Positions 43,578 through 55,205 of a stretch of 64,000 nucleotides of DNA are shown here, piece after piece. Under the pieces are notes generated by a model, which saw only the letters and a program-made list of their open reading frames with translations, did not search any database and was not told where the DNA came from. Position 1 is the stretch's first letter. Each line of letters opens with the position of its first letter. Both the position numbers and the translations under genes were made by a program. The stretch comes from Flavobacteriaceae bacterium LSUCC0859 (GTDB lineage: Bacteria > Bacteroidota > Bacteroidia > Flavobacteriales > Flavobacteriaceae): contig JAKOGP010000007.1 in NCBI GenBank assembly GCA_022239325.1, positions 1 to 64,000 on the forward strand, read 5' to 3'.

Positions 43578-44556
43578 AGCCACTACCAAAGGCAGCTAGC
43601 ACCACAAGATCACCAGACTTCACGCGGCCTTGCTCATGGGCTTCACTCAAAGCTATGGGAATAGAGGCTGCAGTTGTATTCCCGTAACGCATAATGTTGT
43701 TAAACACCTGCTGATCAGAGAGTCCAAATTTCTTTTGAATAAACTGTGCAATTCTCAAATTAGCCTGATGCGGCACTAAAAGTGAAATATCTTTCTTGCT
43801 TAATCCATTGGCAGCCAGTCCCTCATTGATAACTTCTGAAAAACGAACCACTGCATTTTTAAATACAAACTGACCATCCATATAAGGGTAGTATGAGGTG
43901 TCCTCAGGGTTGTTGTCTTCTAAAATATCCGTAACCCACCTACGGCCCATTCCTGGAGCCAATAAAGACAAGGCCTCTGCATGTTCCCCCTCCGAGTGTA
44001 AATGAGTAGACAAAATACCCTTAGTGAGGTCTTCTTCTCTAGACACTACTGCTGCTCCAGCACCGTCTCCAAAAATAACAGAGATATTTCTACCACGAGT
44101 AGTCATATCCATACCTTGAGATTGAAGTTCGGAACCAATGACTAATACGTTTTTATACATGCCAGATTTCACATACTGGTCTGCTACCGAAAGGGCATAT
44201 ACAAATCCAGAACATTGGTTTCTAACATCTAGGGCACCTACAGTGTCTATGCCTAGATCTCTTTGAACCAAAACACCTGGTCCTGGAAAATAATATTCTG
44301 GACTTAGTGTGGCAAAAACTATAAAATCTATTTGCTGCTTATCTATCCCTGCATTTTCAATGGCCATTTTAGCGGCCTTAACCCCCATGGTGGTGGTAGT
44401 TTCACCAGAACCTTTAAGCACGTGTCTTCTCTCCTGTATGCCCGTACGCTCTTGAATCCATGCGTCATTGGTATCTATTATTTCAGAGAGGTGGTCATTA
44501 GTAACAATGTTTTCTGGCACATAATGGCCTAGGCCAACTATTTTGGAATGATACAT
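43543..44556 (-). CDS. fabH: beta-ketoacyl-ACP synthase III
   Basis: Condenses acyl-CoA with malonyl-ACP to start fatty-acid (or related) synthesis; 337 residues. The catalytic triad is visible: Cys in [11 protein letters not shown], His in [10 protein letters not shown] and Asn in [10 protein letters not shown]. The [16 protein letters not shown] segment is the FabH/DpsC signature. It is far from accA and is not in a fatty-acid operon, so it could be a second KAS III with a special primer. It overlaps the symporter gene by 35 bp at the 3' end. Confidence 0.92.
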   Translation of the reverse strand: MYHSKIVGLGHYVPENIVTNDHLSEIIDTNDAWIQERTGIQERRHVLKGSGETTTTMGVKAAKMAIENAGIDKQQIDFIVFATLSPEYYFPGPGVLVQRDLGIDTVGALDVRNQCSGFVYALSVADQYVKSGMYKNVLVIGSELQSQGMDMTTRGRNISVIFGDGAGAAVVSREEDLTKGILSTHLHSEGEHAEALSLLAPGMGRRWVTDILEDNNPEDTSYYPYMDGQFVFKNAVVRFSEVINEGLAANGLSKKDISLLVPHQANLRIAQFIQKKFGLSDQQVFNNIMRYGNTTAASIPIALSEAHEQGRVKSGDLVVLAAFGSGFTWGSAMIRWS

Positions 44557-44613
44557 AAGTGTAGATTTTCTATGGAGTCATATGAACAGGCATGCAATAT
44601 AGTAAGAATTCTC

Positions 44614-45942
44614 TTAAACACTCATAAGTGACTTGTAGTCATTCACACGCACTTTAGCCCGGAGGTCGTAGAGCAAATTATACAAGCCAAAGAAAGTCCT
44701 ATTGATATACAAAAAGTGTTTTGACCCTCTATTCCCATTCATTTTTTTAATGGTTGGATCATTGGCATATCTCTCACTCAATGTAGCAATATTACCCCAG
44801 AAAACAGGATCACCAAAATCAAATTCCTCTTTATTAAAAGGAGCTGTAAACAAGCTGAGCATCTCATGAAAAAGGTCTCTAAAGTATTTAATTTCTGTTG
44901 CGCTATCTGAGGGCATTAAAATTTCAAGCTCGTATAGCTTATCCATAAACAGAGCTTCATTAGAGATACATTCATGTTTTGCAAGTTCAAAATAGGGAAT
45001 GTAGAAAGAGTCTGGTATGGCTTTTATACATCCAAAATCTATAGCTATGAGCTTAGGCTGTTCTCCAGAAGGCACTTTCTGGATTAGAAAATTACCGGGA
45101 TGAGGGTCTGCGTGAACCTTTCTCAGTTGGTGAATCTGAAACATATAAAAGTCCCATAAAGCCTGGCCTAAAACTTGACCATGCTCTGGAGGAAAATTGG
45201 TTTTGGCATACTCGCTCAGGTGGGTCCCTTCCATCCAATCCATGGTAATAATTCTCTGATTGGACCACTGGGGATAATAGTTTGGAAAAAGAAGATTTGG
45301 AATATGCGCACAGGCTTTAGAAATTTCCTGACTCTGTGACACCTCTAGAACATAATTGGTTTCTTCAGTGAGCTTGTCTTCTACCTCTTTAAAATATTTA
45401 TCAGAGTCTTTTCCTTTGAGATTAAACATTCTTAGGGCTACTGGTCTCACAAGAGCCAAATCTGACTTCACAGATTCTGCAACCCCAGGGTATTGAATTT
45501 TAACCGCCAAATTTTTTCCATCTTTAGTAGCCTTATGCACCTGTCCTATACTAGCCGCATTTATAGAATCTTTAGAGAAGGTGTCGTATACTTCTTCTGG
45601 AAAGGCACCCTGATAGGTTTTGAAAATTTTTCTCACCAGAGGGGCAGATAAAGCAGGGACAGAGAATTGGGCCAAAGAAAACTGCTCTACGTAGGCTCTA
45701 GGCAGCAAATTCTTTTCCATACTTAGCATTTGTGCCACCTTCAAAGCACTCCCTTTTAATCCTTTTAGACCGTCGTATATGTCTGAAGCATTGTCCTGGT
45801 TTAGCTGTTCTTTATCTTTACTTGGACTTAAAATTTTCTGACTGTAATATTTGGCATAATTACCCCCTATTTTAATACCGGTTTTCACCAAAGTACTCGC
45901 TCGTTCAATTTTACCGGTTGGAATATGATCTAATGTCTTCAT
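44614..45942 (-). CDS. ABC1/AarF (UbiB-family) atypical kinase
   Basis: 442 residues. The ABC1 kinase-like core contains NAASIGQVHKA, VKIQYPGV, the catalytic loop HADPHPGN and IDFG. The family KxGQ motif appears as KVAQ (in SALKVAQMLS), and the first Ala of the Ala-rich loop is Asn. UbiB proteins support quinone synthesis or lipid handling. This organism is expected to use menaquinone, so the role is open. It lies 8 bp after a TetR-type gene, a pairing I recall from other Flavobacteriia. Confidence 0.9.
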   Translation of the reverse strand: MKTLDHIPTGKIERASTLVKTGIKIGGNYAKYYSQKILSPSKDKEQLNQDNASDIYDGLKGLKGSALKVAQMLSMEKNLLPRAYVEQFSLAQFSVPALSAPLVRKIFKTYQGAFPEEVYDTFSKDSINAASIGQVHKATKDGKNLAVKIQYPGVAESVKSDLALVRPVALRMFNLKGKDSDKYFKEVEDKLTEETNYVLEVSQSQEISKACAHIPNLLFPNYYPQWSNQRIITMDWMEGTHLSEYAKTNFPPEHGQVLGQALWDFYMFQIHQLRKVHADPHPGNFLIQKVPSGEQPKLIAIDFGCIKAIPDSFYIPYFELAKHECISNEALFMDKLYELEILMPSDSATEIKYFRDLFHEMLSLFTAPFNKEEFDFGDPVFWGNIATLSERYANDPTIKKMNGNRGSKHFLYINRTFFGLYNLLYDLRAKVRVNDYKSLMSV

Positions 45943-45950
45943 TCGTGGGA

Positions 45951-46622
45951 CTAAGCCATTCTTTCTTTAAATAAAAATTTACCCAAATCAATAAGCTGCT
46001 CTACAGGGGTATTGTCAAATACCTCAAAAACAGTGTTGATGGACTTTTCTATTAGCACATCTGTTTTTTCAAAATTTGGAGAAGCGTCTTCCATCCAAAA
46101 CTTAATGGTAAAAAGAAGTTGAACCCAAGCTGCCTCTGAAAAAACAGAAGGCTGGAACTGTGTAAATTTGGAAGACTTTGAAGAGTTATCTAACTCTATA
46201 AGATCTGTTGCAAAGGATTTAAAATGAGTTCTTAAACCTTTGAGAGGCATGAGATTATGAAGCATGTTTTTATGGGACTTCAAGCTGAACAGTACATAAG
46301 ATCTATTGAGGGTTAACAACTCGAAGAAACTAAAAAAGAATCCGAGCATTTTATCTCTGCTGCTAGACTGCGTAAAATCTGAACCCTTTTCTAAAAGCGC
46401 CATAGTGTGGGTATAAAAATCCTCCCAAACTCCTTTCTCAAGGGCGTCTATATTACCAAAAAACTGATAAAACTCAGACTCAAGCATGTTGTTTTCTTTA
46501 CAAAAACCATATACTGAAGCAGGCTTTTTCTCATGCTCTAACACATAGGTCATATAAGCAGAAACTATAGCAGACCTATCCAAAGTTTTATTTTTTGCTG
46601 CGGGTGATTTTTTTGTTGCCAT
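45951..46622 (-). CDS. TetR/AcrR-family transcriptional regulator
   Basis: 223 residues. After a Lys/Ala-rich start, the N-terminal part (about 13-65) is a TetR-like helix-turn-helix (SAIVSAYMTYVLEHEKKPASVYGFCKENNMLESEFYQFFGNIDALEKGV). The rest is a helical ligand domain. It is probably the repressor of its own operon with the ABC1 kinase: the palindrome TTGTTTAAACAA lies across the promoter in front of it. The ligand is unknown. Confidence 0.85.
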   Translation of the reverse strand: MATKKSPAAKNKTLDRSAIVSAYMTYVLEHEKKPASVYGFCKENNMLESEFYQFFGNIDALEKGVWEDFYTHTMALLEKGSDFTQSSSRDKMLGFFFSFFELLTLNRSYVLFSLKSHKNMLHNLMPLKGLRTHFKSFATDLIELDNSSKSSKFTQFQPSVFSEAAWVQLLFTIKFWMEDASPNFEKTDVLIEKSINTVFEVFDNTPVEQLIDLGKFLFKERMA

Positions 46623-46631
46623 AACTTAAAA

Positions 46632-46648
46632 TTGTTTAAACAAATTTA
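46632..46648 (-). promoter_or_regulatory. tetR promoter -7 box overlapped by a palindromic operator
   Basis: TTGTTTAAACAA (46632-46643) is a perfect palindrome. It overlaps TAAATTTG (minus strand, 46648-46641), a -7 box 19 bp before the tetR start. A repressor bound here would block transcription. Confidence 0.6.
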
Positions 46649-46819
46649 CAAAATTAATAAACACTAATGGGCTGTATATTTATGTGTATTAAAAAGAAAC
46701 GCACCTTAAAGTGAAAGTGCGTTTCTAACCTAACCAATAAATAAACATAAGGAGTTGCGAAATATTGATTTTATTTTTCATAGCAAATTAAATCCCATCT
46801 CCTCGTACAAATATACACT

Positions 46820-46835
46820 TTGTTTAATTAAACAA
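46820..46835. promoter_or_regulatory. second palindrome, candidate TetR operator
   Basis: TTGTTTAATTAAACAA is a perfect 16-bp palindrome that shares TTGTTTAA/TTAAACAA half-sites with the tetR operator. It is followed by two more TAAACAAA-like half-sites. It lies 158 bp before htpG. Confidence 0.5.
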
Positions 46836-46993
46836 ACAAATTAGTAAACAAAATTTAACTAAGCTATAACATTTTTAATCTGCGATAGGAAGCTCAGGCT
46901 GAAATCCTGACGCTTTCGGTGCCACTTTGTCATATACCCTGTGGTTGGTATTCTATTTGCTTTTAACTAATCGAAATTTTAAAATTCTAGATT

Positions 46994-48883
46994 ATGGCCC
47001 AAGGCAAGATAAACGTATCCGTGGAAAATATTTTTCCATTGATAAAAAAGTTTCTGTACAGCGACCATGAGATTTTCTTAAGAGAATTGGTCTCAAACGC
47101 TACAGACGCAACCTTAAAACTTAAACACCTAACTTCTATTGGAGAAGCAAAGGTAGAGTACGGCAACCCTCAAATAGAAATCAAGATTGACAAAGAGGGC
47201 AAAAAACTTCACATCATTGACCAAGGTTTGGGAATGACAGCAGAAGAAGTAGAAAAGTACATTAATCAAGTTGCTTTTTCTGGTGCTGAAGAATTCTTAG
47301 ACCAATATAAAGACGCCGGAAAAGAGGCGGGTATTATAGGACATTTTGGACTTGGTTTTTACTCTGCTTTTATGGTGGCACATACCGTAGAGATTAAAAC
47401 CAAAAGTCATAAAGACGCGCCTGCCGCTCATTGGACCTGTGATGGATCTCCAAACTTCACTCTAGTAGAAACAGACAAAAAAGACAGAGGAACGGAAATT
47501 ATTTTACATATTGCTGAAGACTCTGAGGAATTTTTAGAAGAGGGTAAAATTAGTGGCTTATTAAGCAAATACAATAAGTTCATGCCTATTCCAATTGTGT
47601 TTGGAACCAAAACTGAAACTCTGGAAAAACCTGAAGGGGCTAAGGAAGAAGATCCAGCACCCACCAAGGAGGTTCCCAACATTATTAATAATCCCAATCC
47701 TGCATGGACTAAGGCTCCTGCAGATTTAAAAGAAGAAGACTACAAAGGGTTCTACCGAGAGCTATACCCCATGCAATTTGAGGAGCCTCTCTTTCATATT
47801 CACCTGAATGTAGACTACCCTTTTAACCTTACTGGTATTTTATATTTCCCCAAGCTATCCAACGACCTTAACATTCAGAAAGATAAAATACAACTCTACC
47901 AAAATCAAGTATTTGTCACAGACAATGTAGAAGGTATTGTGCCTGAGTTTTTAACCATGTTACGCGGAGTGATAGATTCTCCAGATATCCCTTTAAATGT
48001 CTCGAGATCTTATCTTCAGGCAGATGGTGCTGTAAAGAAAATATCTTCCTATATCACCAAAAAAGTGGGGGATAAATTAGCGAGCTTATTCAAGAATGAC
48101 CGAGCGGCCTTTGAAGAAAAATGGAATGATATTAAAATTGTTATTGAATACGGAATGCTTTCTGAAGATAAATTCTTTGACAAAGCAGACAAGTTTGCCC
48201 TTTACCCTACTGTAGACGGGTCCTACTTTACCTATGAGGAACTGGAGAGCAAGCTAAAGGCCAATCAGACAGATAAAGACAACAAATTTGTACTCCTTTA
48301 CGCTTCTGACAAAGAAGCACAACACTCTTATATAGAAGCTGCTAAAGCCAAAGGATACGAAGTCTTGTTACTAGACTCTCCTATTGTCTCTCACCTCATG
48401 CAAAAGTTAGAAACCTCTAAGGATAAGATTTCTTTCGCAAGAGTAGACGCAGACCCTATAGACAAACTCATTCAAAAGGAAGAGAATGCCATCTCTAAAT
48501 TATCTGATGAAGAAAAGGAAACTCTTAAAACTAAGATTGAAGGGGTTACCGGAGAAGGTGGCTTAACAGTTCAATTAGAGGCTATGGACTCCGACAGTGC
48601 CCCTTTTGTTATTACGGAACCAGAATTCATGCGTAGAATGAAAGAAATGCAGCAGACCGGAGGTGGTGGCGGTATGTTTGGAATGGGTAATATGCCAGAA
48701 ATGCACAACCTCATTGTAAATATTAACCACCCTCTTGTAACTGAGATTCTGAACACTAAAACGCAGAAAAAACAAGAACGCCTTATTAGTCAGTCTATAG
48801 ATTTAGCCAAACTATCTAAGGGACTTTTAAAAGGAAAAGCCCTCAGTGACTTTGTCGCCAGAAGCTATGACATGATTAAATAG
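46994..48883 (+). CDS. htpG: molecular chaperone HtpG (Hsp90)
   Basis: ATP-dependent cytoplasmic chaperone; 629 residues, full length. The GHKL ATPase domain has RELVSNATDA, DQGLGMT and GHFGLGFYSAFMVA. The middle domain contains DIPLNVSRSYLQ. The C-terminal dimerisation domain includes a Gly-rich loop (GGGGGMFGMGNM, about 555-570) just before the last helices. It is convergent with secDF, with a shared bidirectional terminator. Confidence 0.96.
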   Translation: MAQGKINVSVENIFPLIKKFLYSDHEIFLRELVSNATDATLKLKHLTSIGEAKVEYGNPQIEIKIDKEGKKLHIIDQGLGMTAEEVEKYINQVAFSGAEEFLDQYKDAGKEAGIIGHFGLGFYSAFMVAHTVEIKTKSHKDAPAAHWTCDGSPNFTLVETDKKDRGTEIILHIAEDSEEFLEEGKISGLLSKYNKFMPIPIVFGTKTETLEKPEGAKEEDPAPTKEVPNIINNPNPAWTKAPADLKEEDYKGFYRELYPMQFEEPLFHIHLNVDYPFNLTGILYFPKLSNDLNIQKDKIQLYQNQVFVTDNVEGIVPEFLTMLRGVIDSPDIPLNVSRSYLQADGAVKKISSYITKKVGDKLASLFKNDRAAFEEKWNDIKIVIEYGMLSEDKFFDKADKFALYPTVDGSYFTYEELESKLKANQTDKDNKFVLLYASDKEAQHSYIEAAKAKGYEVLLLDSPIVSHLMQKLETSKDKISFARVDADPIDKLIQKEENAISKLSDEEKETLKTKIEGVTGEGGLTVQLEAMDSDSAPFVITEPEFMRRMKEMQQTGGGGGMFGMGNMPEMHNLIVNINHPLVTEILNTKTQKKQERLISQSIDLAKLSKGLLKGKALSDFVARSYDMIK

Positions 48884-48904
48884 CGGAACTATTCTGCATT
48901 TGCA

Positions 48905-48940
48905 AAAAAAAAGAGCCACCCCATGGGTGGCTCTTTTTTT
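48905..48940. terminator. bidirectional terminator between htpG and secDF
   Basis: AAGAGCCACCC (48911-48921), loop CAT, GGGTGGCTCTT (48925-48935), with A- and T-runs outside. It is suited to both converging genes. Confidence 0.93.
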
Positions 48941-48957
48941 GTGAGCTATTTTACAGA

Positions 48958-51900
48958 CTATTTACCAGACTGAATTTTCTTTTTCAAAAAGTCAAACATT
49001 ACAGGTGTAGCGATAAACAAGGAAGAATAGGTTCCCACTACCACTCCAATAATCATTGCGAACATAAAGCCTCTCAAAGACTCTCCTCCAAAAATGAAGA
49101 TAGAAATCAGAACCACCAAAGTGGTTAGCGAGGTGTTTAAGGTACGGCTTAGTGTGGAGTTCAAGGCCAGGTTAGTATTGGCTCCAGCAGCCCATCCTTT
49201 TTCTGCTATTATCTCTCTAATACGGTCAAATACAACTACGGTGTCATTTAATGAATAACCAATCACCGTAAGAATTGCTGCTATAAAAGCTTGGTCAATT
49301 TCCATATTAAAAGGCATATACTTCCCTAGAAGAGAGAAAATACCTAGTACAATAAGTACGTCATGAAAAACAGCGACTACTGCTCCTAATGAAAATTGCC
49401 ATTTTCTAAATCTCAATAAGATATACAAGAACACTACCAATAAAGAGCCTATAATGGCTAAAAAGGCATTGTTTTTAATGTCGTCTGCTATGGTAGGTCC
49501 TACTTTAGAAGACTGCATAATTCCAACAGTTCCAGCTCCATCTCCTACTATGAAATCTTCAAAAGAAGTTCCTTCAGGAAGGTATTTCTGTAGGGTGGTG
49601 TACATCGTATTTTGAATTTCATTGTCTACCTCTATACCCTCTACGTCTACTTTATATGCTGTTGTTATTTTTACCTGATTGTCTTCCCCATAAGTTTTTA
49701 CATTGGTCCCTGTACCAAAAACAGCAGACAATTCAGAAGACAACTCAGATGGATTCACCGCTTGTTCAAAACGAACAGTATAAGAGCGACCACCAATAAA
49801 ATCTACTCCTTGCTGCAGGCCTTGAGTGAATAAAGAACCCAAAGCTACCAATACAAAAGCACCAGAAATAACATAAGCAATGTTTCTCTTTCCTAAGAAG
49901 TTTATGTTCGGTTGTTTGAAAAGGTTTTTAGTAATAGCCGTACTCAAATCTAGGCTAGCTCCTTTTTTAGCTATATAACCGTCTATTAGCAAACGGGTAA
50001 TAAAAATGGCTGTGAACAAAGAAGTGATAATACCTATTAATAAGGTAGTAGCAAAACCTTTGATCGGTCCTGAACCAAATACAAATAATATGATAGCCGT
50101 TAAACCTGTAGTGATGTTGGCATCTAAAATAGAAGAAAGCGCATTGCTAAAACCGTCTGCAATAGCTGTAGCTTTTCCTTTTCCTTTGGCCAATTCTTCT
50201 TTAATACGTTCAAAGATAAGAACGTTGGCGTCTACAGACATACCAATAGTAAGAACAATACCTGCAATACCTGGTAAGGTAAGTACCGCATTGATGCTAA
50301 CTAGCACTCCAAAAATTAAAACGATGTTTAATAAAAGAGCAACGTCTGCAAATATACCTGCTTTCCCGTAGTAAAAAATCATCCAAAGCAATACCAATAC
50401 CATGGCAAGAGCAAAGGAGTTAAATCCGCTGTCTATGGCTTCCTGACCTAAGGAAGGACCTACAATTTCAGATTGAATAATTTCTGCAGAAGCAGGGAGC
50501 TTTCCAGCGCGTAATACGTTGGCAATATCTTTGGTCTCATTAACCGTAAAGGAACCTGTAATTTCTGATCTTCCTCCAGAAATGGGTCCTGAAGAAACGC
50601 CAGGTGCAGTATATACCTTGTTATCTAGAACAATGGCAATTCCTGTTTGATTGTTAAAGGCGTCTCCTGTTAGTTTTTCCCATTCTTTAGCTCCTTTAGT
50701 ATTCATGGTCATAGAAACTGCTGGACGGCTGTACTGGTCAAAATCATCACGTGCGTCACTCACCACGTCTCCGCTAATTCTAGGCGTGTTGTCTCTATTA
50801 GATTTTAAAGCGTATAATCCCACCACTTCAGAGTCTTGAGAAGGTCTTTCCCAAACAAATTTTACATTGGCCAAAGACGCTGGAATTAATCTGCGAATCT
50901 CTTTCATTCTTAGGTATGCACCTACCGTTGCTGTATCTTTTACCGCAAACTTAAAAGTTTCGTATCCTTGTCCTTGCCCTCTAATGAGGTCTATTAATGG
51001 ATTTTTTTGGTTGGCCAAGCTGTCTTGAGCTACATCTGCCAATAGAGAGTCTATCTCAGAAGCAGGTTTTTGTGTCTCTACCTGGGTGTCTACCAAAGTT
51101 TTTAAGCGCTCATTGGCTGCCACAAAGAAAGAAGCAATGTCTTGGTTGTTTGGTGGGTAAGTTTCCCAAAACTCTAATTGTGCCGTGCTAGACAGAAGGT
51201 CTTGTGCTCTTGCAATATCCTTAGCTCCTGGAAGCTCAACCAAAATTCTACCTGAATTTCCTTCTCTTTGAATATTGGGCTGTGTTACTCCAAAACCATC
51301 TATACGTTCTCTTAGCACCTCAAAGGCAGAGACAATAGACTCATCAATTTTCTGACTCAAAATAGGCTTCACTTCTTGGTCTGTCATTTGAAAATTGATG
51401 ACATCGCTAAGTGCTTTATTTGCAAGAATAGAAGGATCTGCTAATTTAGTTTCTCCTTTAATAGCGTCAAAAGCCTCAAAAAATAAATTTAAATAGGTGT
51501 CGTCGCTGCTTTTGGTGGCCTTATCTGCCTCTGCCAAAGCTTTGTTAAATACCGGGTTTTTGGAATTGTTTGCCAATCCTTTCAAGATATCCTTTACAGA
51601 AATTTGCAAGGTAACATTAATCCCTCCTTTAAGATCTAGCCCTTTGTTAAGCTCTTTTTTCTTAGCGTCTGCATAACTGGTAAATCCAAAGATAGGGTTA
51701 TTACTCACAGAATCTAAAAAGGCGGCTTCTTCCGAAGCTCTTTTGGCTAAGTAATCTGTTTCTGTATCTGCAATTTTTGCGGCAGCAAAAGCTACTGCGT
51801 CTTGTTCTACCTTACTGGTAATGAAGGTATAAGATAGCTGATAAATACTCACTATCCCGAATAAAAAAGCAAATAGCTTTATAAGTCCTTTGTTTTGCAT
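48958..51900 (-). CDS. secDF: protein translocase subunit SecDF (fused)
   Basis: 980-residue fusion of SecD and SecF, the proton-driven partner that helps SecYEG release exported proteins. The SecD half has the first periplasmic domain (DLKGGINVTLQI, QLEFWET) and membrane block (GIAGIVLTIGMSVDANVLIFERI). The SecF half starts around residue 690 (GVDFIGGRSYTVRF) and has AILTVIGYSLNDTVVVFDRIRE. Fused SecDF is normal for Bacteroidota. The insert of about 90 residues after QLEFWETYPPNN is longer than in E. coli. Confidence 0.96.
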   Translation of the reverse strand: MQNKGLIKLFAFLFGIVSIYQLSYTFITSKVEQDAVAFAAAKIADTETDYLAKRASEEAAFLDSVSNNPIFGFTSYADAKKKELNKGLDLKGGINVTLQISVKDILKGLANNSKNPVFNKALAEADKATKSSDDTYLNLFFEAFDAIKGETKLADPSILANKALSDVINFQMTDQEVKPILSQKIDESIVSAFEVLRERIDGFGVTQPNIQREGNSGRILVELPGAKDIARAQDLLSSTAQLEFWETYPPNNQDIASFFVAANERLKTLVDTQVETQKPASEIDSLLADVAQDSLANQKNPLIDLIRGQGQGYETFKFAVKDTATVGAYLRMKEIRRLIPASLANVKFVWERPSQDSEVVGLYALKSNRDNTPRISGDVVSDARDDFDQYSRPAVSMTMNTKGAKEWEKLTGDAFNNQTGIAIVLDNKVYTAPGVSSGPISGGRSEITGSFTVNETKDIANVLRAGKLPASAEIIQSEIVGPSLGQEAIDSGFNSFALAMVLVLLWMIFYYGKAGIFADVALLLNIVLIFGVLVSINAVLTLPGIAGIVLTIGMSVDANVLIFERIKEELAKGKGKATAIADGFSNALSSILDANITTGLTAIILFVFGSGPIKGFATTLLIGIITSLFTAIFITRLLIDGYIAKKGASLDLSTAITKNLFKQPNINFLGKRNIAYVISGAFVLVALGSLFTQGLQQGVDFIGGRSYTVRFEQAVNPSELSSELSAVFGTGTNVKTYGEDNQVKITTAYKVDVEGIEVDNEIQNTMYTTLQKYLPEGTSFEDFIVGDGAGTVGIMQSSKVGPTIADDIKNNAFLAIIGSLLVVFLYILLRFRKWQFSLGAVVAVFHDVLIVLGIFSLLGKYMPFNMEIDQAFIAAILTVIGYSLNDTVVVFDRIREIIAEKGWAAGANTNLALNSTLSRTLNTSLTTLVVLISIFIFGGESLRGFMFAMIIGVVVGTYSSLFIATPVMFDFLKKKIQSGK

Positions 51901-51938
51901 GGGTATGTTATATTAAGTTGGTACTCCTAAAATGCGTG

Positions 51939-51969
51939 CAAATATATCATTTCCAATAGGAACTGACAA
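51939..51969 (-). promoter_or_regulatory. promoter of secDF
   Basis: Minus strand: TTG at 51969-51967, 20-nt spacer, TATATTTG at 51946-51939. A full consensus match, 38 bp before the secDF start. Confidence 0.83.
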
Positions 51970-51997
51970 TAATTTATTTTTTTTCGCACGATAAGTA

Positions 51998-52018
51998 AGC
52001 GCCTCTAAAAGAGGCGCT
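51998..52018. terminator. GC-rich hairpin after mdh
   Basis: AGCGCCTCT (51998-52006), loop AAA, AGAGGCGCT (52010-52018): nine perfect pairs. No T-run follows on the mdh strand, so it may protect or process the mRNA end rather than terminate. Confidence 0.6.
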
Positions 52019-52037
52019 ACCGTGTATTGAATTATGA

Positions 52038-52964
52038 TTAAACTTCTAAGAGTTGGTTTGTCTTTCTAACACCCACAGCACTCTCCTCTAGTTTGGCTTT
52101 TTCTTCCTCATTTAACGGAATTTCAACGATTTTTTCAATCCCGTTTTTACCTAATAATACAGGAACACCAATACAGATGTCAGAAAGTCCGTATTCCCCT
52201 TCTAACAAGCTAGAACAAGGGAACATTTTTTTCTGATCGCATACTATGGCTTGTGCCATCGCAGACACTGCTGCTCCTGGTGCATACCAAGCAGAAGTTC
52301 CTAATAATTTGGTAAGGGTAGCCCCACCAACTTTAGTATCTTCTACTACCTGAGAAAGACGGTCTTCAGAAATAAAATGAGAAACAGGTACAGAATTTCT
52401 TGTAGCCAAGCGGCTTAAAGGAACCATCCCGGTGTCTGAATGACCACCAATCACCATTCCATCAATGTCAGATATAGGGGATTCCAAAGCTTCTGCTAGT
52501 CTGTACTTAAATCTCGCACTATCTAAAGCACCTCCCATTCCTATAATTCTATTTTTAGGAAGGCCTGTAGCTTTGTGAACCAAATATGTCATGGTGTCCA
52601 TTGGGTTACTCACCACCATAATAATCACCTGTGGTGAATGCTCTAAAATACTTTGAGCAACGGTCTTCACAATTCCTGCGTTAATACCTATGAGCTCTTC
52701 TCTGGTCATACCTGGCTTTCTAGGAATACCTGAGGTAATGATAGCCACATGAGATCCGGCGGTTTTGGAGTAATCTCCTGTAGTTCCTGTTATTTTCGTG
52801 TCAAACCCATTTAAAGATGCGGTTTGCATGAGGTCCATTGCTTTTCCTTCTGCATACCCCTCTTTAATGTCTACCAACACCACCTCAGAAGCAAAATCTT
52901 TAATGGCTATGTATTCTGCACAACTAGCACCAACGGCACCGGCTCCTACTACTGTAATTTTCAT
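52038..52964 (-). CDS. mdh: malate dehydrogenase
   Basis: NAD-dependent TCA-cycle enzyme; 308 residues, of the lactate-dehydrogenase-like type used by Bacteroidota. The N-terminal fold is VVGAGAVGASCAEYIA. Substrate-binding Arg residues are in IPRKPGMTRE, and the active-site His is in IGGHSDTGMVPLS. It lies 30 bp after gyrB on the same strand, an unusual partner but clearly close enough for co-transcription. Confidence 0.95.
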   Translation of the reverse strand: MKITVVGAGAVGASCAEYIAIKDFASEVVLVDIKEGYAEGKAMDLMQTASLNGFDTKITGTTGDYSKTAGSHVAIITSGIPRKPGMTREELIGINAGIVKTVAQSILEHSPQVIIMVVSNPMDTMTYLVHKATGLPKNRIIGMGGALDSARFKYRLAEALESPISDIDGMVIGGHSDTGMVPLSRLATRNSVPVSHFISEDRLSQVVEDTKVGGATLTKLLGTSAWYAPGAAVSAMAQAIVCDQKKMFPCSSLLEGEYGLSDICIGVPVLLGKNGIEKIVEIPLNEEEKAKLEESAVGVRKTNQLLEV

Positions 52965-52994
52965 TGTATTGTATTGATTATGTTTGTAAAATTA

Positions 52995-54947
<1,953 letters not shown>

Positions 54948-54975
54948 TTATTTGTTTATTTATTAAGCAATCCTA

Positions 54976-54983
54976 CAAATATA
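54976..54983 (-). promoter_or_regulatory. -7 box of gyrB
   Basis: TATATTTG on the minus strand, an exact TAnnTTTG, 40 bp before the gyrB start. No -33 TTG at the expected distance. Confidence 0.55.
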
Positions 54984-55121
54984 ACCAATACCCTATTAAA
55001 TGGGGTGTTTTTGACAGTCAGAACCCCCTAAGTTATTAACAATTAATGTGGAAAATACCTGCTTAAAAAGCCTCTTAAATAGAGACTCCCAGGAGTTTAA
55101 AATAACAACACATTTTCGCAT

Positions 55122-55158
55122 AAAAAAACACCCCTTAAAACCTTGTTTTAAGGGGTGT
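55122..55158 (-). terminator. intrinsic terminator after asnB
   Basis: Fourteen perfect pairs between 55128-55141 (ACACCCCTTAAAAC) and 55145-55158, loop of three, followed on the minus strand by seven T (55128-55122). Confidence 0.93.
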
Positions 55159-55205
55159 AAAATAGTTGTCATGACTACAAACCACACACTAGCTAATAAG
55201 AATTA

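Larger units (their letters stand above)
46623..46993. other. 371-bp intergenic region between tetR and htpG
   Basis: No open frame. It holds the tetR promoter and palindrome (46632-46648), a 10-bp hairpin AGAAACGCAC/GTGCGTTTCT (46695-46704 and 46717-46726) without T-tract, a second palindrome (46820-46835) with TAAACAAA half-sites after it to about 46862, and a GC-richer segment (46880-46940) that folds into AAGCTCAGG/CCTGAcGCTT. No exact TAnnTTTG box is seen for htpG. Confidence 0.7.

Noticed and set aside
54996-55187. 63-residue minus-strand frame between gyrB and asnB
   Set aside because: It runs through the asnB terminator hairpin and has no protein-like features.
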